Shown: piece by piece, positions 1 through 9,110 of the stretch
How positions within the stretch are numbered: position 1 is the stretch's first letter
How the letters are laid out: every line of letters starts with the position of its first letter
Assembly (NCBI RefSeq): GCF_001577525.1
Contig: NZ_CP013015.1
Coordinates: 1,879,751 to 1,943,750, forward strand
Reading direction: 5' to 3'
Length of the DNA: 64,000 nt
Source of the DNA: Candidatus Desulfofervidus auxilii
GTDB lineage: Bacteria > Desulfobacterota > Desulfofervidia > Desulfofervidales > Desulfofervidaceae
Made by a program: the position numbers and the translations under genes
Notes under the pieces: generated by a model
What the model was told of the DNA's origin: nothing
Databases searched by the model: none
Seen by the model: only the letters and a program-made list of their open reading frames with translations

Positions 1-2
1 TA

Positions 3-1070
3 GACTTTAGTTGGTTTATTGTTTTTGTCCTTTTTAGCTGGACATTGGCTACTTACTACTTTCCTGAACAATATCCTCATTGGTCTATGGAGCTTAATTG
101 GGGCATGGGGTTTTTAGCCTGCCTTCTATTGTTTGTTTCTGTGCTCCTGCACGAACTGGCTCATTCTCTTGTAGCTCAAAGGCATGGAGAAGAGGTAAAA
201 AGTATCACCCTTTTTATCTTAGGAGGAGTAGCACAAATTGCTAAAGAGCCTGAAACTCCTTATATGGAGTTCACCATGGCTATTGCTGGACCTCTGGCTA
301 GTTTTTGTTTAGGAATGACCTTCTTGGGTCTTAAATGGATAGTAACACCCATAAGTGAACCACTCACTGCTTTAACAAAATATCTAGCCTATATCAATTT
401 TATATTATGTGGGTTTAATCTTCTTCCTGGTTATCCTATGGATGGAGGAAGAGTTCTCAAGGCAATTCTTTGGAAAAAAACAGGAAATCTCAAACAGGCT
501 ACCCGATGGGCAGCAAAAACTGGTAGAGGTATTGCTTTATTTTTCGTCTTCTTTGGTCTTTTCCAGATCTTGGCAGGTTTTTGGCTCAATGGACTTTGGA
601 TTCTTTTTATTGGTTGGTTTTTATATCAAGCATCAATAAAAAGTTATCAACAAGTTTTAATAAAAGATTTCCTGAAAGAAATAAAGGCTAAAGATGTGAT
701 GAATTCTGATTTTATTATTGTATCCCCAGATACTACTTTAAAAACCTTGGTAGATGAATATATTTTAAAGAAAGGGCAAAGGGCGTTTTTTGTAGGTAGG
801 GAAGATGAGATTTTGGGCATCATTTCTTTAGAAGATGTCAAAAAAGTAATACCAGAGGGGAGAGGGACATTATCTGTAAAAGAAGTAATGACTCCGAGAG
901 ACCGTTTGCAAACAGTTACTCCTGATGATGATGCCATAAAGGTTTTAGAGCGCTTAACCAGTCTTGATATTCATCAAATTCCCGTAATTATGGATAATCG
1001 GATAATAGGTATTGTCACTCGTAATACTATATTGCATCTTTTACAGGTAAGATTAGAATTGGGCGAATAA
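3..1070 (+). CDS. Site-2 protease family (M50) zinc metalloprotease with CBS domains, 5' truncated by window edge
   Basis: This is an intramembrane metalloprotease of the S2P/M50 family. The zinc motif HELAH is encoded at 150-164 and the distal motif [12 protein letters not shown] at about 417-452. Several hydrophobic segments precede a C-terminal pair of CBS domains (from about 685 on), which usually sense adenylates. An in-frame TTG at 45 could be read as a start, but the frame stays open to base 3 and encodes [16 protein letters not shown], the usual N-terminal membrane segment of this family. The real start is therefore left of the window. Stand-alone M50-CBS proteins of this type are common in Desulfobacterota; the substrate is unknown. 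Confidence 0.88.
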   Translation, partial: DFSWFIVFVLFSWTLATYYFPEQYPHWSMELNWGMGFLACLLLFVSVLLHELAHSLVAQRHGEEVKSITLFILGGVAQIAKEPETPYMEFTMAIAGPLASFCLGMTFLGLKWIVTPISEPLTALTKYLAYINFILCGFNLLPGYPMDGGRVLKAILWKKTGNLKQATRWAAKTGRGIALFFVFFGLFQILAGFWLNGLWILFIGWFLYQASIKSYQQVLIKDFLKEIKAKDVMNSDFIIVSPDTTLKTLVDEYILKKGQRAFFVGREDEILGIISLEDVKKVIPEGRGTLSVKEVMTPRDRLQTVTPDDDAIKVLERLTSLDIHQIPVIMDNRIIGIVTRNTILHLLQVRLELGE

Positions 1071-1134
1071 GTTCTTAATAAATGCAGGAATTTGTGATAT
1101 ATATTGCTCAATCCTTAATGGAAGGAGTGGTAAT

Positions 1135-1413
1135 ATGGAAAAGGCACGTGCCCATGTAATCATTAAAGGTAGGGTGCAAGGAGTATTTTTTAGGAGTTCC
1201 ACTCAAGACGAAGCCATAAGGCTAGGTCTTACAGGTTGGGTGAAAAATTGCCCTGATGGCAGTGTGGAAGCAGTATTTGAAGGAGACAAAAAGGTAATTG
1301 AAGAAATAATTAAATGGTGTCATAAAGGTCCTCCCTGGGCACGGGTAAATGAAGTGAAAGTTAGTTGGGAACCTTATCAAGGAGAATTTGTGAGATTTTC
1401 TGTGGTTTATTAG
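1135..1413 (+). CDS. acyP: Acylphosphatase
   Basis: A 92-residue protein of the usual acylphosphatase length that hydrolyses the carboxyl-phosphate bond of acyl phosphates in the cytosol. The N-terminal signature [16 protein letters not shown] carries the phosphate-binding loop and catalytic Arg, and the [17 protein letters not shown] segment carries the catalytic Asn and second signature. The ATG is preceded by a purine-rich GGAAGGAG. It lies 64 bp after the M50 protease and faces the tilS operon tail-to-tail. Confidence 0.92.
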   Translation: MEKARAHVIIKGRVQGVFFRSSTQDEAIRLGLTGWVKNCPDGSVEAVFEGDKKVIEEIIKWCHKGPPWARVNEVKVSWEPYQGEFVRFSVVY

Positions 1414-1444
1414 TATCTGCTCAAAATAGTATTTTGAGTAGATA
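1413..1444. terminator. Hairpin between convergent acyP and tilS
   Basis: An inverted repeat of about 14 bp per arm (ATCTGCTCAAAATA against TATTTTGAGTAGAT, one G-T pair) starts at the acyP stop. It lacks a clear U-tract on either strand. The position between convergent genes suggests a terminator or mRNA-end hairpin, but this is not firm. Confidence 0.35.
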
Positions 1445-1451
1445 ATGAAAA

Positions 1452-1500
1452 TTGCAAAATGCAAAAGAACTCATTTTTTCAATTTGCATTCTGCATTTAA
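1452..1500. repeat. TGCAAAATGCAAA-type inverted repeat
   Basis: The segments TGCAAAATGCAAA and TTTGCATTCTGCA form a near-perfect 12-13 bp inverted repeat around a short A/T-rich loop. A similar low-complexity hairpin built from AAATGCCAAAT-like words lies at about 61838-61905. No coding potential is seen. Confidence 0.5.
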
Positions 1501-1574
1501 TATCTAACTTTCGCCATCCACAATTATAATCTAAGAAAAGCCTTGAGAAAAGGCATATGCGAATTTTGAGTTTT

Positions 1575-1600
1575 CTATGAAAAAGTTGTGCAACCCTTTT
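1575..1600 (+). repeat. Dispersed intergenic repeat, m1 module
   Basis: The word ATGAAAAAGTTGTGCA followed by ACCCCTTTT-like sequence recurs at 12333-12348 in the same orientation and at 61270-61298 inverted. It is the smallest copy of the mosaic intergenic repeat family found at nine places in the window. Confidence 0.6.
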
Positions 1601-1606
1601 TAAGTA

Positions 1607-2998
1607 TCAGGGATTTTGGGTCTTACTTATTTTTAGCATAAGGTAAAGCCTAGTCTCTGAACCAGGTTTTATTCTCTCATCCATAGATAAACCTGCTACC
1701 CAGATAATTTTTTCTTGACTTATAACTAGGGGATACTTTTTTCGTTCAGCGTAAGGTATTTTTAGGTCAATAAAGAAATCCTTTATTTTTTTACTTCCCT
1801 TACCGCCTAAGGGATAGAATTTGTCTCCTGGTTGATAAGGTCTAATCTCTAAGGGAAAAGAAACTTTATCAAAATCTACAAAGACTTCCTTTGGTGTCTG
1901 ATTTATTTTTTCCCCCTTGTTTTCTAGCAATTTAATTTCTAGTGAGATATTGAGCTCTTTTATTTCCACTTTCCCAGGTTTTTCTATCTGATAATAATAA
2001 TCAGGTTGAGGCGGAATAGAGGAAGTAATATAGAGATAATGACCTTCTTTATATCCTAACCAGCCTTTGGGTAAGGAGATAAATTTATGAGGACCTCCAG
2101 GAGAAGCAAGCGCTAAAAGGGCGTTCAAGTGGCGGCGAGTAAAGGGTAAAGGAATTTCTTTCAATAATGCTACCAAAATTCGCCTTTGTAAGGCAGGATG
2201 ATAGGGTCTAAAAAGATTAAGGTCTATTTGTTTTCCCTTAGGGGTTTGTTTTACACTTTTAGCTATGGTTTCTTTTATAATCTTATCCAACCACTCTCTT
2301 TCTTCCTGCCAAATAAGACTCATTTCCAATAGGTTTTCCTTAAATCGGGGATTGAATTTCAAAACTAAAGGAATCAATTGATGTCTGATGCGATTGCGAA
2401 AAAACCGGATATCAAAGTTGGTGCTATCAATCATATAAGGAATTCCTTCTTCCTCAAGGAGCTGTTTTATTTTATCTTTATAGATAAAAATAAGGGGACG
2501 AATAAATTTTTCTCTCTTGATAGGCATTCCCCCTAAATCCACCCAGGCCGTTCCTCGAATCAATCTTCTTAAAATTTCTTCTATTTGGTCATCAGCAGTG
2601 TGTCCCAAAGCCAGCTTATCTGCCCTTGTTTCTTGCAACACCTGATTAAAGAAATCATACCTTAATTTTCTTGCAGCTGCCTCTAAAGAAAGCTTTTTCC
2701 TTCTGGCATAAGCTAACGCCTTCCCATGTCCTATATAAAAAGGCAAATTCAGCTTTTTAGTCATTTCTTCTACAAATTCTGCATCTCTTAATGAAGCCTC
2801 TCCTCTAATACCGTGTTCATAATGCACTACTCCCAGCTTTAGATTGTAATGGGTGCTTAATTGGTAAAGAATGTGCAGGAGGGCAATAGAATCACATCCG
2901 CCAGATACTGCTATGAGGATATGTTCCCCTTTTTGAATGAGGTTATATTTCTCAATAGTTTGTATTATTTGAGGGATAATTTTATCGAACCTTCTCAT
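1607..2998 (-). CDS. tilS: tRNA(Ile)-lysidine synthetase
   Basis: TilS ligates lysine to C34 of the CAU-anticodon tRNA-Ile, changing its codon specificity from AUG to AUA; it is normally essential. The 463-residue protein has the N-terminal PP-loop SGGCDSIALL at about residues 30-39, the HTADDQIEE motif typical of TilS, and the C-terminal substrate-binding domain with PLGGKGSKKIKDFFID. The length suits the two-domain full-size form. It is the last gene of the leftward hflK-hflC-queD-tilS run, starting 5 bp after queD ends. Confidence 0.95.
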   Translation of the reverse strand: MRRFDKIIPQIIQTIEKYNLIQKGEHILIAVSGGCDSIALLHILYQLSTHYNLKLGVVHYEHGIRGEASLRDAEFVEEMTKKLNLPFYIGHGKALAYARRKKLSLEAAARKLRYDFFNQVLQETRADKLALGHTADDQIEEILRRLIRGTAWVDLGGMPIKREKFIRPLIFIYKDKIKQLLEEEGIPYMIDSTNFDIRFFRNRIRHQLIPLVLKFNPRFKENLLEMSLIWQEEREWLDKIIKETIAKSVKQTPKGKQIDLNLFRPYHPALQRRILVALLKEIPLPFTRRHLNALLALASPGGPHKFISLPKGWLGYKEGHYLYITSSIPPQPDYYYQIEKPGKVEIKELNISLEIKLLENKGEKINQTPKEVFVDFDKVSFPLEIRPYQPGDKFYPLGGKGSKKIKDFFIDLKIPYAERKKYPLVISQEKIIWVAGLSMDERIKPGSETRLYLMLKISKTQNP

Positions 2999-3003
2999 CT
3001 AAA

Positions 3004-3375
3004 TTAATCATTTTCCCAATAGCTAGCACAAGTCGTTTCTGACTCCCAGACACTGACCTTCCCCAAGCTAGCCTTAGAAGACACCTTATCTTTTAATGTT
3101 TTAAAAATATACCGAGCAATTAATTCAGAGGTGGGATTTTCTTTATCAAAAGGGGGAATTTCATTTAGATAACCATGGTCTAATCTTTCCAAGCATTCTC
3201 TTAACAAAGATTTGAGCACCTTAAAGTCCATCACCATACCATTTTTTCCTACTTCCTTTGCTTTTATTTCTACTTCTACCTTCCAATTGTGTCCATGCAA
3301 GACTTCACACTTACCATGATAATCTCTTAGCCTATGAGCAGCAGAAAAATATGAAACTACTTTTAAGCTATACAT
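3004..3375 (-). CDS. queD: 6-carboxy-5,6,7,8-tetrahydropterin synthase (QueD/PTPS family)
   Basis: A 123-residue 6-pyruvoyl-tetrahydropterin-synthase-fold enzyme. QueD turns 7,8-dihydroneopterin triphosphate into 6-carboxytetrahydropterin, the first committed step to preQ0 and queuosine. Zinc-binding histidines are seen in FSAAHRL and in HGHNW, with the catalytic Cys in KCEVLHGH. The rest of the preQ0 pathway (queE, queC, queF) is not in this window. It sits between hflC and tilS with almost no spacing, so it is probably cotranscribed. Confidence 0.9.
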   Translation of the reverse strand: MYSLKVVSYFSAAHRLRDYHGKCEVLHGHNWKVEVEIKAKEVGKNGMVMDFKVLKSLLRECLERLDHGYLNEIPPFDKENPTSELIARYIFKTLKDKVSSKASLGKVSVWESETTCASYWEND

Positions 3376-3383
3376 AACAATGT

Positions 3384-4250
3384 TTAACGGCCTTTTTTCT
3401 CTATAGAGAAAAACTTCATTAATGGATGACTGGGGGTGATAATCAACTGAGTTTTTTTATCAAATCCCTTTTGATAAACCTCCATAGATTTAATAAAGGC
3501 ATAAAACTCAGGGTCCTGCCGGATGCTCTTAGCATAAATTTTAATGGCCTCCTCATCACCTTGACCTTTGATTTGCTCTGCTTGCTGAAATGCCTGAGCA
3601 AGAATAATAGCCCGTTCCCGATCAGCGGCTGCCCTGATTTTCATGGCTTGTTCTTTCCCTTCAGAACGGTATCTTTTTGCCTCCCTTTCTCTTTCAGCAC
3701 GCATACGGTCAAATACGTGTCTTTCGTTTTCTGGAGGCAGGTCAGCCCGTTTAATTCTCACATCTACCACTTTAATACCATAATCTGCTGCTAATTGATT
3801 GCTTTTTTGAGTAACTTTTTTCATAAGTTCGCTTCTTTTCTCTGAAACCACTTCCGTAAGAGTATGCACACCCAGTTCTACTCTAAGCTGGGCATAAATA
3901 ATGTCATCTAATCGTGATTGAGCTCCTTCAATGGTCTTTACCGTTTGATAAAATTTTAGAGGGTCTGCAATCTGCCACTTGCTATAATTATCCACCACCA
4001 GATTTTTTTTGTCCTTGGTCAATATCTCAGCTGGAGCAGCATCATAGGCCAAAATCCGGCGTTCAAAATGCATTACTTGCTGAAGGAAGGGAATTTTAAA
4101 GTGTAAGCCCGGTCCCAAAACACCGCCAACAGGTTTTCCTAACTGTAACAAAAAGGCCTGCTCTGTTTGATCTACGGTAAAAAAACACTGCCAGATACCC
4201 AGAAGTAAAATAAAGATAACTATAAAAATGATACCTGAATATTTTCTCAT
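3384..4250 (-). CDS. hflC: HflC, membrane-anchored SPFH/band 7 protein
   Basis: A 288-residue partner of HflK. An N-terminal membrane helix (about residues 5-22) is followed by the VDQTEQAFLLQLGKP start of the band-7 domain and a long helical region rich in Arg and Glu. HflK-HflC forms a large periplasm-facing cage around FtsH and modulates its proteolysis. The start codon overlaps the hflK stop by one base (TAATG), which indicates translational coupling. Confidence 0.93.
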   Translation of the reverse strand: MRKYSGIIFIVIFILLLGIWQCFFTVDQTEQAFLLQLGKPVGGVLGPGLHFKIPFLQQVMHFERRILAYDAAPAEILTKDKKNLVVDNYSKWQIADPLKFYQTVKTIEGAQSRLDDIIYAQLRVELGVHTLTEVVSEKRSELMKKVTQKSNQLAADYGIKVVDVRIKRADLPPENERHVFDRMRAEREREAKRYRSEGKEQAMKIRAAADRERAIILAQAFQQAEQIKGQGDEEAIKIYAKSIRQDPEFYAFIKSMEVYQKGFDKKTQLIITPSHPLMKFFSIEKKGR

Positions 4251-5302
4251 TATTTCCCCCTTGTGGTTAATGAAGTTTTTCTGCCTTCCGGAGAAGGCAA
4301 AGTTTGTGAAGGTTGATTTAAGGGCAAGATAATCTTCTCTACCTTCTCTGGCACAATAATTTCCCTGGTTTGAGCCAAGATTTTCTCCATGGTATCTAAA
4401 TAAATTTGGCTGCGAATAATCTTAGGCGCTTGTTTATAGGCCTTAAGACGGCTCAAAAAGCGTTGCATCTCTCCTTCGGCCCTCTTAATCCTTGTTTCTT
4501 TATAAGCCATGGCTTCATTGATAATCTGTGCTGCCTTCCCCTTAGCTTGAGGCAAAATATCATTTCTATAGGCTTGAGCTTCGTTAATAAACTTACTTTT
4601 ATCCTCTTTGGCACTAGCCACATCTTTAAAGGCCTTAACTACTGCTTGCGGAGGATGGACATCCTGTAATTGGACAGCCACTATGGATATCCCAGCCTGA
4701 TAATTATCTAAAATAGACTGCAATAAAGCTTTGGTTTCCTGTTGAATCCGAAATTTTCCTATAGTTAACACTTCATCAATAGGGGTTTTGCCCACAGTTT
4801 CTCGCATGGATGCTTCAGCAGCATCTTTGACTGTTTTGGGGATGTCTTTTACATTAAATAGATAATGCACAGGGTCTTTAACTTTATATTGGACGATAAA
4901 TTCCACACTCACAATGTTTTCGTCACCAGTAAGCATGAGAGATTCTTCAGGGATAGTGCGATACTGAGCAGGAGGGCCGGCACTAATGGTGCGAAAGCCG
5001 ATCTCTAATCTTCTTACCTTGGTTACCTGTGGCTTTATGACCGTTTCTATAGGATAAGGTAGATGATAATGGGGGCCAGGAGGGGTTGTCCTTACCATTT
5101 TCCCAAATCTCTTTACTATTCCTACTTGAGAAGGAGAAACAATATAAATGCCCGAAGCCAGCCACAAAATGACTAAAATAATAAAAAGCACAGGCCATCG
5201 CATGGACTGTTTGAATTTTTTCCATTTTGCCTCCCACTGCTTTACCACCTCAGGAATTTTTACTTCTTTTTTAGCTTGATATTCTTCCCAATCAAATGGC
5301 AT
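4250..5302 (-). CDS. hflK: HflK, membrane-anchored SPFH/band 7 protein
   Basis: A 350-residue band-7 protein with a membrane helix at about residues 37-55 (VLFIILVILWLASGIYIV), then YIVSPSQVGIVKRFGK, typical of HflK. The family partner HflC follows directly. The start is supported by GGAAGGAG a few bases upstream. It is first in the leftward operon to tilS. FtsH itself is not in this window. Confidence 0.93.
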   Translation of the reverse strand: MPFDWEEYQAKKEVKIPEVVKQWEAKWKKFKQSMRWPVLFIILVILWLASGIYIVSPSQVGIVKRFGKMVRTTPPGPHYHLPYPIETVIKPQVTKVRRLEIGFRTISAGPPAQYRTIPEESLMLTGDENIVSVEFIVQYKVKDPVHYLFNVKDIPKTVKDAAEASMRETVGKTPIDEVLTIGKFRIQQETKALLQSILDNYQAGISIVAVQLQDVHPPQAVVKAFKDVASAKEDKSKFINEAQAYRNDILPQAKGKAAQIINEAMAYKETRIKRAEGEMQRFLSRLKAYKQAPKIIRSQIYLDTMEKILAQTREIIVPEKVEKIILPLNQPSQTLPSPEGRKTSLTTRGK

Positions 5303-5349
5303 TTATTTTCTCCTTCCCTAAATATTTTTTTCAGCTTAGACGGAATAAT

Positions 5350-5475
5350 GAAAGAGGTCAAGTCCAAAATCCGCGATTGATTTTTTATTCTAACGTCTCC
5401 GTTCGCAGACAGGTTTTAGGACTTTTGCAGGAGATTTTTTTGGGGAAATTTGGGGTCAAACCTACAAAATACATT
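5350..5475. repeat. Dispersed intergenic repeat fragments
   Basis: GGTCAAGTCCAAAATCCGC and GATTGATTTTT at about 5355-5385 recur near 57108-57145 and, inverted, near 9085-9105. The segment AAATTTGGGGTCAAACCTAC at about 5449-5468 recurs inverted at 61305-61330. These are two modules of the mosaic intergenic family. A 60-codon open frame across this stretch has no protein-like features. Confidence 0.5.
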
Positions 5476-5583
5476 TAATTGCCCCCTAAGTTAGCTGCAA
5501 TAAACTCTTACAAAATTGTTATGAAATTGTCAACTTTTTTCAAAAACCACCGACTGCCAACTAATCTATGCTGATTATGTAGC

Positions 5584-5732
5584 GCTGGATCTAAAGAGGC
5601 AATAGTTTATCAATGATATGGGTTGCAACAAGTGGAACTGGCACGAGAATTTCCTCAGCTTTCCTTATCATCAATTTATGATGCTCTTTCCTACTATTAT
5701 ATGACAATAAAAAGGAAATTAATTTGGCTTAG
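5584..5732 (+). pseudogene. Decayed DUF433-family antitoxin-like fragment
   Basis: Translating from 5590 gives SKEAIVYQ, a TGA at 5614-5616, then YGLQQVELAREFPQLSLSS and IYDALSYYY. After a one-base shift near 5700 it continues YDNKKEINLA and stops at 5730-5732. The ELAREFPQLSL...YDALSYYYDNKKEI pattern is what I expect from the C-terminal half of DUF433 proteins, often antitoxins paired with PIN-like toxins. The in-frame stop plus the frameshift mark it as a relic. No recognisable N-terminal half or toxin partner was found. Confidence 0.45.
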
Positions 5733-6099
5733 TAATTATAAATGATATATGCCCCTTGGCTTTAAGGACATTATTTCTATTTTCCAAAGGGTGTTATTGA
5801 GCCAGCAAGGGTGACTGATTTTAGCAATATACCAGTGAGTATCTTTGAAAACATATAGCCTGGACAATTTGTCAAATGAGCATTACTTGTGTACATTTTT
5901 GCCCTTGGAGAGACAAATTTGGTCTAGTTAAGTAATTATAAAATAGTATAAATCTAATGACACTACCTACAATTTAGTAGAACCTATTTTCTTAATGCAC
6001 TATTATGTGTGGCATGAAATTTGCTTAAAGCATAATAACAATGACTAAATGGTAACAACAACTAAAAACGGGAAATTGAGAAGAATTTTTTAATTTTGG
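5733..6099. other. Gene-free stretch, nothing recognised
   Basis: This AT-rich stretch lies between the DUF433 relic and the promoter region of the FG-GAP gene. I see no open frame with protein-like composition, no tRNA-like cloverleaf and none of the shared repeat modules. It may hold the remains of a toxin partner of the DUF433 relic, but I could not read one. A TTGACA at 6100-6105 with a weak downstream -10 could serve the gene at 6152. Confidence 0.4.
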
Positions 6100-6151
6100 T
6101 TGACATCTTATTAACAAATGTGCTAAAAGACAAATAATTTTGGAGGGAAAA

Positions 6152-8176
6152 ATGTTCCAAAAAAAGTCAATTTTTTTTATAGGATTAATGTTTTTACTAA
6201 TCTTAAATGGATTGGGAGAGGCAACAGAATTAAGCCTTCCTGGGTCTCCTACTTGTGCTACAATTGCAGATTTTAATGGGGATCTCAAGTCAGACTTGGC
6301 CATAGGCACAGATGGAGCCATTCTTATTTATTCAGGAAACGGAGGGGGTTCCTTTTCTGGTCCCACTATTATTGCCTTTAGTGGTCTTCCTAATGTGATA
6401 AAGGCAGCGGATGTAAACGGTGATGGAGGAGTGGATTTGATAGTGAGTGACAAGAAAATGGGAAGGATAAAAATTTTATTGAATAAGGATGGTGAATTTG
6501 AATCTATACACATAGAAAATGACTCTAGGGCAGCAAATGATATTGTATTATATGACTTTAATGCTGATGGTTATCTTGACATGGCCTTGGCTGAAAACAA
6601 TCAAATTTCTATTTTGTATGGTTTGGGAAGCTACAACCCCAAAGAAAATACCTGGTTTATAGCAGGAGAAAATTGTTCCATTCCTACGGGAACTCTATCT
6701 GCTATAGGAAAGGCAGATTTCAATAAAGATGGTCTAGCAGATATAGTAGTGGCGGCTGGAAATATGCTTTATGTCCTAACCCAAGAAACTGCAGGTTTTA
6801 CCATTACTGCTCAGGCACAAGCAGGATGGCATCCTGTTGCCTTAGCTATAGCTGACTTTAATCATGATTGGGTTTTAGATGTAGTAGTAGCCAATAAAAG
6901 CAATAGTATAGGACTTTTTTACGGGACTGCAGCGGAAGGTGGATATAGTTTCGAACATCCTGTTTATTATTCTGTGGGTTATTCCCCTTCTTCTCTGGAT
7001 ATAGCTGACTTTAATAGTGACAATTATTTGGATATAGCCGTAGGCTGTGAAGGCAGCAATGCTGTATATTTTTTATTAAGCACAGGTTTAGGTAATTTTA
7101 CACCTTCAGATAAAACTATATCTACTGATAGTCGTCCCATTAAAGTTTTAGCAACGGACTTTGACAATAATGGAAAGATGGATTTATTAACAATAAATCA
7201 AAATACAGTGAAGATTTTTAAAGACCAAGAAATTTCAGCGCAGCTTGATTTTAAACTTTGTGAAGTAGATATAAAAATAAGAAAAAATGGTGAGGGTGAC
7301 CCACTTGATGGACCTTTAACGATTACCACCAATGTTAATGATAAAATCGAAGTTTTTGGGTCACTTAACCCAAATGATTGTCATGGTTACACAGCAGATT
7401 TTTATTTACTGCTTAATACTATCACTCCTGACCTCAGCGGGGAAGAAGCAGAAGCCGAAACAAATACCTATTCAATTACAACTAGTGGGATTACACAAGG
7501 AGAGGCACCTTTTGCCACAGACTTAAATATTACAAACATTCCTGAAGTTCCTCTGTGGTCTTTTTCTACACAGGACTTAGCAAGGGAAATAGGCTGTGGT
7601 TATTACAGTATAATTGGCAAATTAGTAATCAAAGGGGCAACCGGATTAACCTATTATGTGAGCGATGCAGCAGAGTTTGGTATCACGGGCCGTATTATAA
7701 GTGATCCTCCGATTGTAAATGTAAACGTCAATACTGATGCTGGTAGAGTTAAAGCCTATGCAACTGTGGAAGCAAATAGTGCTGCAAGCCTAATAGCCTT
7801 TGCCTATCTTTGGATTGATTGCTCCAGGACAGATACCTTTACCCTAGAGGTAGACAATGAGACTCAAACAGTAACAAAGACTTCTATATTTAAAGAATGG
7901 TATACTCCAACAGGTTGGCATACTTACGGAAAATATTATTATTATGATGAAGAAAACGGAGAGATAGCAGAAGCTGAAGAAGGCACAGAGCCTGAATACA
8001 TACCTCCATTTACAGTGTGGTCAGTAGCAGACCTTACTGACTATCCTTTATTTGATTTTCCTAGCTCCTATTTCCCATCTGGTTATGCCTGTGAAGTCCA
8101 TGCCGGATTTATCATTAAAAATTGGGATGGAATGGATTATTCAGTATTTGATTATGATTCATTTTACAATTACTAA
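6152..8176 (+). CDS. Exported FG-GAP/VCBS repeat protein
   Basis: A 674-residue protein predicted to be exported. The signal peptide MFQKKSIFFIGLMFLLILNG ends near GEATE. The first half carries seven Ca-binding FG-GAP/VCBS-type repeats: DFNGDLKSDLAIG, DVNGDGGVDLIVS, DFNADGYLDMALA, DFNKDGLADIVVA, DFNHDWVLDVVVA, DFNSDNYLDIAVG and DFDNNGKMDLLTI. This is a beta-propeller as in integrin-like surface proteins. The C-terminal 300 residues are beta-rich and unrecognised. I chose ATG 6152 because GGAGGG lies just upstream; the TTG at 6140 would put the ribosome site inside the gene. The barrel gene follows after 11 bp. Confidence 0.85.
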   Translation: MFQKKSIFFIGLMFLLILNGLGEATELSLPGSPTCATIADFNGDLKSDLAIGTDGAILIYSGNGGGSFSGPTIIAFSGLPNVIKAADVNGDGGVDLIVSDKKMGRIKILLNKDGEFESIHIENDSRAANDIVLYDFNADGYLDMALAENNQISILYGLGSYNPKENTWFIAGENCSIPTGTLSAIGKADFNKDGLADIVVAAGNMLYVLTQETAGFTITAQAQAGWHPVALAIADFNHDWVLDVVVANKSNSIGLFYGTAAEGGYSFEHPVYYSVGYSPSSLDIADFNSDNYLDIAVGCEGSNAVYFLLSTGLGNFTPSDKTISTDSRPIKVLATDFDNNGKMDLLTINQNTVKIFKDQEISAQLDFKLCEVDIKIRKNGEGDPLDGPLTITTNVNDKIEVFGSLNPNDCHGYTADFYLLLNTITPDLSGEEAEAETNTYSITTSGITQGEAPFATDLNITNIPEVPLWSFSTQDLAREIGCGYYSIIGKLVIKGATGLTYYVSDAAEFGITGRIISDPPIVNVNVNTDAGRVKAYATVEANSAASLIAFAYLWIDCSRTDTFTLEVDNETQTVTKTSIFKEWYTPTGWHTYGKYYYYDEENGEIAEAEEGTEPEYIPPFTVWSVADLTDYPLFDFPSSYFPSGYACEVHAGFIIKNWDGMDYSVFDYDSFYNY

Positions 8177-8187
8177 GGAGGGGAAAA

Positions 8188-8871
8188 ATGAGAAAATACT
8201 TGATTGGTTTGGTAGTGGGCGTTTTTATGCTGGTAAGTGGCCTAGCTGAAGCTCAGACTATATCTGATACCAGCCACAAAGTAGGGATTGGCTTCAGGGT
8301 AAATGGGATTTTGCCTTCAGAAGACACCTTTTTTGACCATGAGTTAGACACAAAAAATCAGGCTATGCTAGGGGCAAGTCTTAGTTATGGAGTAAATGAG
8401 TGGCTTACTTTAGAAGCTGCCTTTGATTATTCATTGGATATAGACCTTAAGGATAAGACAGATAATGTAAAAATAGGGAAGATCAATGTCTATCCTTTGA
8501 CCTTCTCTGCCCAATTGCGTTATCTAACAAAAGACCCTCAATATTATACCTGGATGGTGCCTTATATTACCCTTGGTTTTGGGTATTATTTCGTGGATGG
8601 TGATGTGGCAGGTGAGTATGAAAAACATTGGGGAAATGAGGTAAACTTGGATTTTGATGGTGCTTGGGGAGGTCATGTAGGTTTAGGCATAGACTTTTTT
8701 GCTAGCGAAAGTTTGGCTGTAGGTTTTGAAGCCCGCTATTTTTGGGCCAGTGGAGAGGTAGAAAGAGCAGTTGATACACCTGTAGGTCCGTCAAAAAAAG
8801 AAGTTGATTATGATTTAAATTCCTGGATGATTGGGGCTAATATCAAATATTATTTTGATTTTGGCAAGTAA
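8188..8871 (+). CDS. Outer-membrane beta-barrel protein
   Basis: A 227-residue protein with a clear signal peptide (MRKYLIGLVVGVFMLVSGLAEA-Q). Alternating aromatic and polar strands such as LTLEAAFDYSLDIDLKD and YITLGFGYYFVDGD suggest an 8-stranded OmpA/OmpW-like barrel, and the C-terminus (IKYYFDFGK) is strand-like. AGGAGGGG precedes the ATG. It is 11 bp from the FG-GAP gene and probably cotranscribed. The specific function is unknown. Confidence 0.75.
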   Translation: MRKYLIGLVVGVFMLVSGLAEAQTISDTSHKVGIGFRVNGILPSEDTFFDHELDTKNQAMLGASLSYGVNEWLTLEAAFDYSLDIDLKDKTDNVKIGKINVYPLTFSAQLRYLTKDPQYYTWMVPYITLGFGYYFVDGDVAGEYEKHWGNEVNLDFDGAWGGHVGLGIDFFASESLAVGFEARYFWASGEVERAVDTPVGPSKKEVDYDLNSWMIGANIKYYFDFGK

Positions 8872-8898
8872 AGAATGGATTTCTTAAGGGCTTTGTTT

Positions 8899-9110
8899 AA
8901 TGCTTGATACTTAAAAATCGCAGTAACTTTAAAAGAAAGCCCACCTGCCTGTGCTACGCCTGCCTGCGCAGACAGGCAAATGTAGTAAAATAAAGCAAAT
9001 TTTTTAAAAATAGCTTCACCTAAAAGGTGAAACAACAAACACCAAAGGTTATAAAAGGAGCACTCGCTGCGGTTGGAATTTTATCCAAAAATCAATCGCT
9101 GTTTTGGGAG
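8899..9110 (-). repeat. Composite intergenic repeat with palindromic insert
   Basis: Read on the minus strand, this spacer matches 27958-28076 over about 110 bp (CACCTTTTAGGTGAAGCTA, then TTTGCTTTATTTTACTAC, then CTTTTAAAGTTA). Its other end matches 51427-51520 (AACACCAAAGGTTATAA, GGTTGGAATTTTATCC). The CCTGCC/GGCAGG palindrome occupies about 8942-8979. The repeat fills the whole gap between the convergent barrel and tatD genes. Confidence 0.75.

Noticed and set aside
5296-5478. A 60-codon frame upstream of hflK
   Set aside because: It spans repeat fragments and the hflK ribosome-site region; no features of a real protein.
5637-5655. Sigma54 (-24/-12) promoter, from CTGGCACGAG
   Set aside because: The spacing and the missing TTGC element do not fit, and the bases belong to the DUF433 relic.
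5303-6139. tRNA or other structural RNA in the longest gap
   Set aside because: No T-loop-like GTTCGAAT word, no acceptor pairing and no known RNA motif was found in this region by eye.
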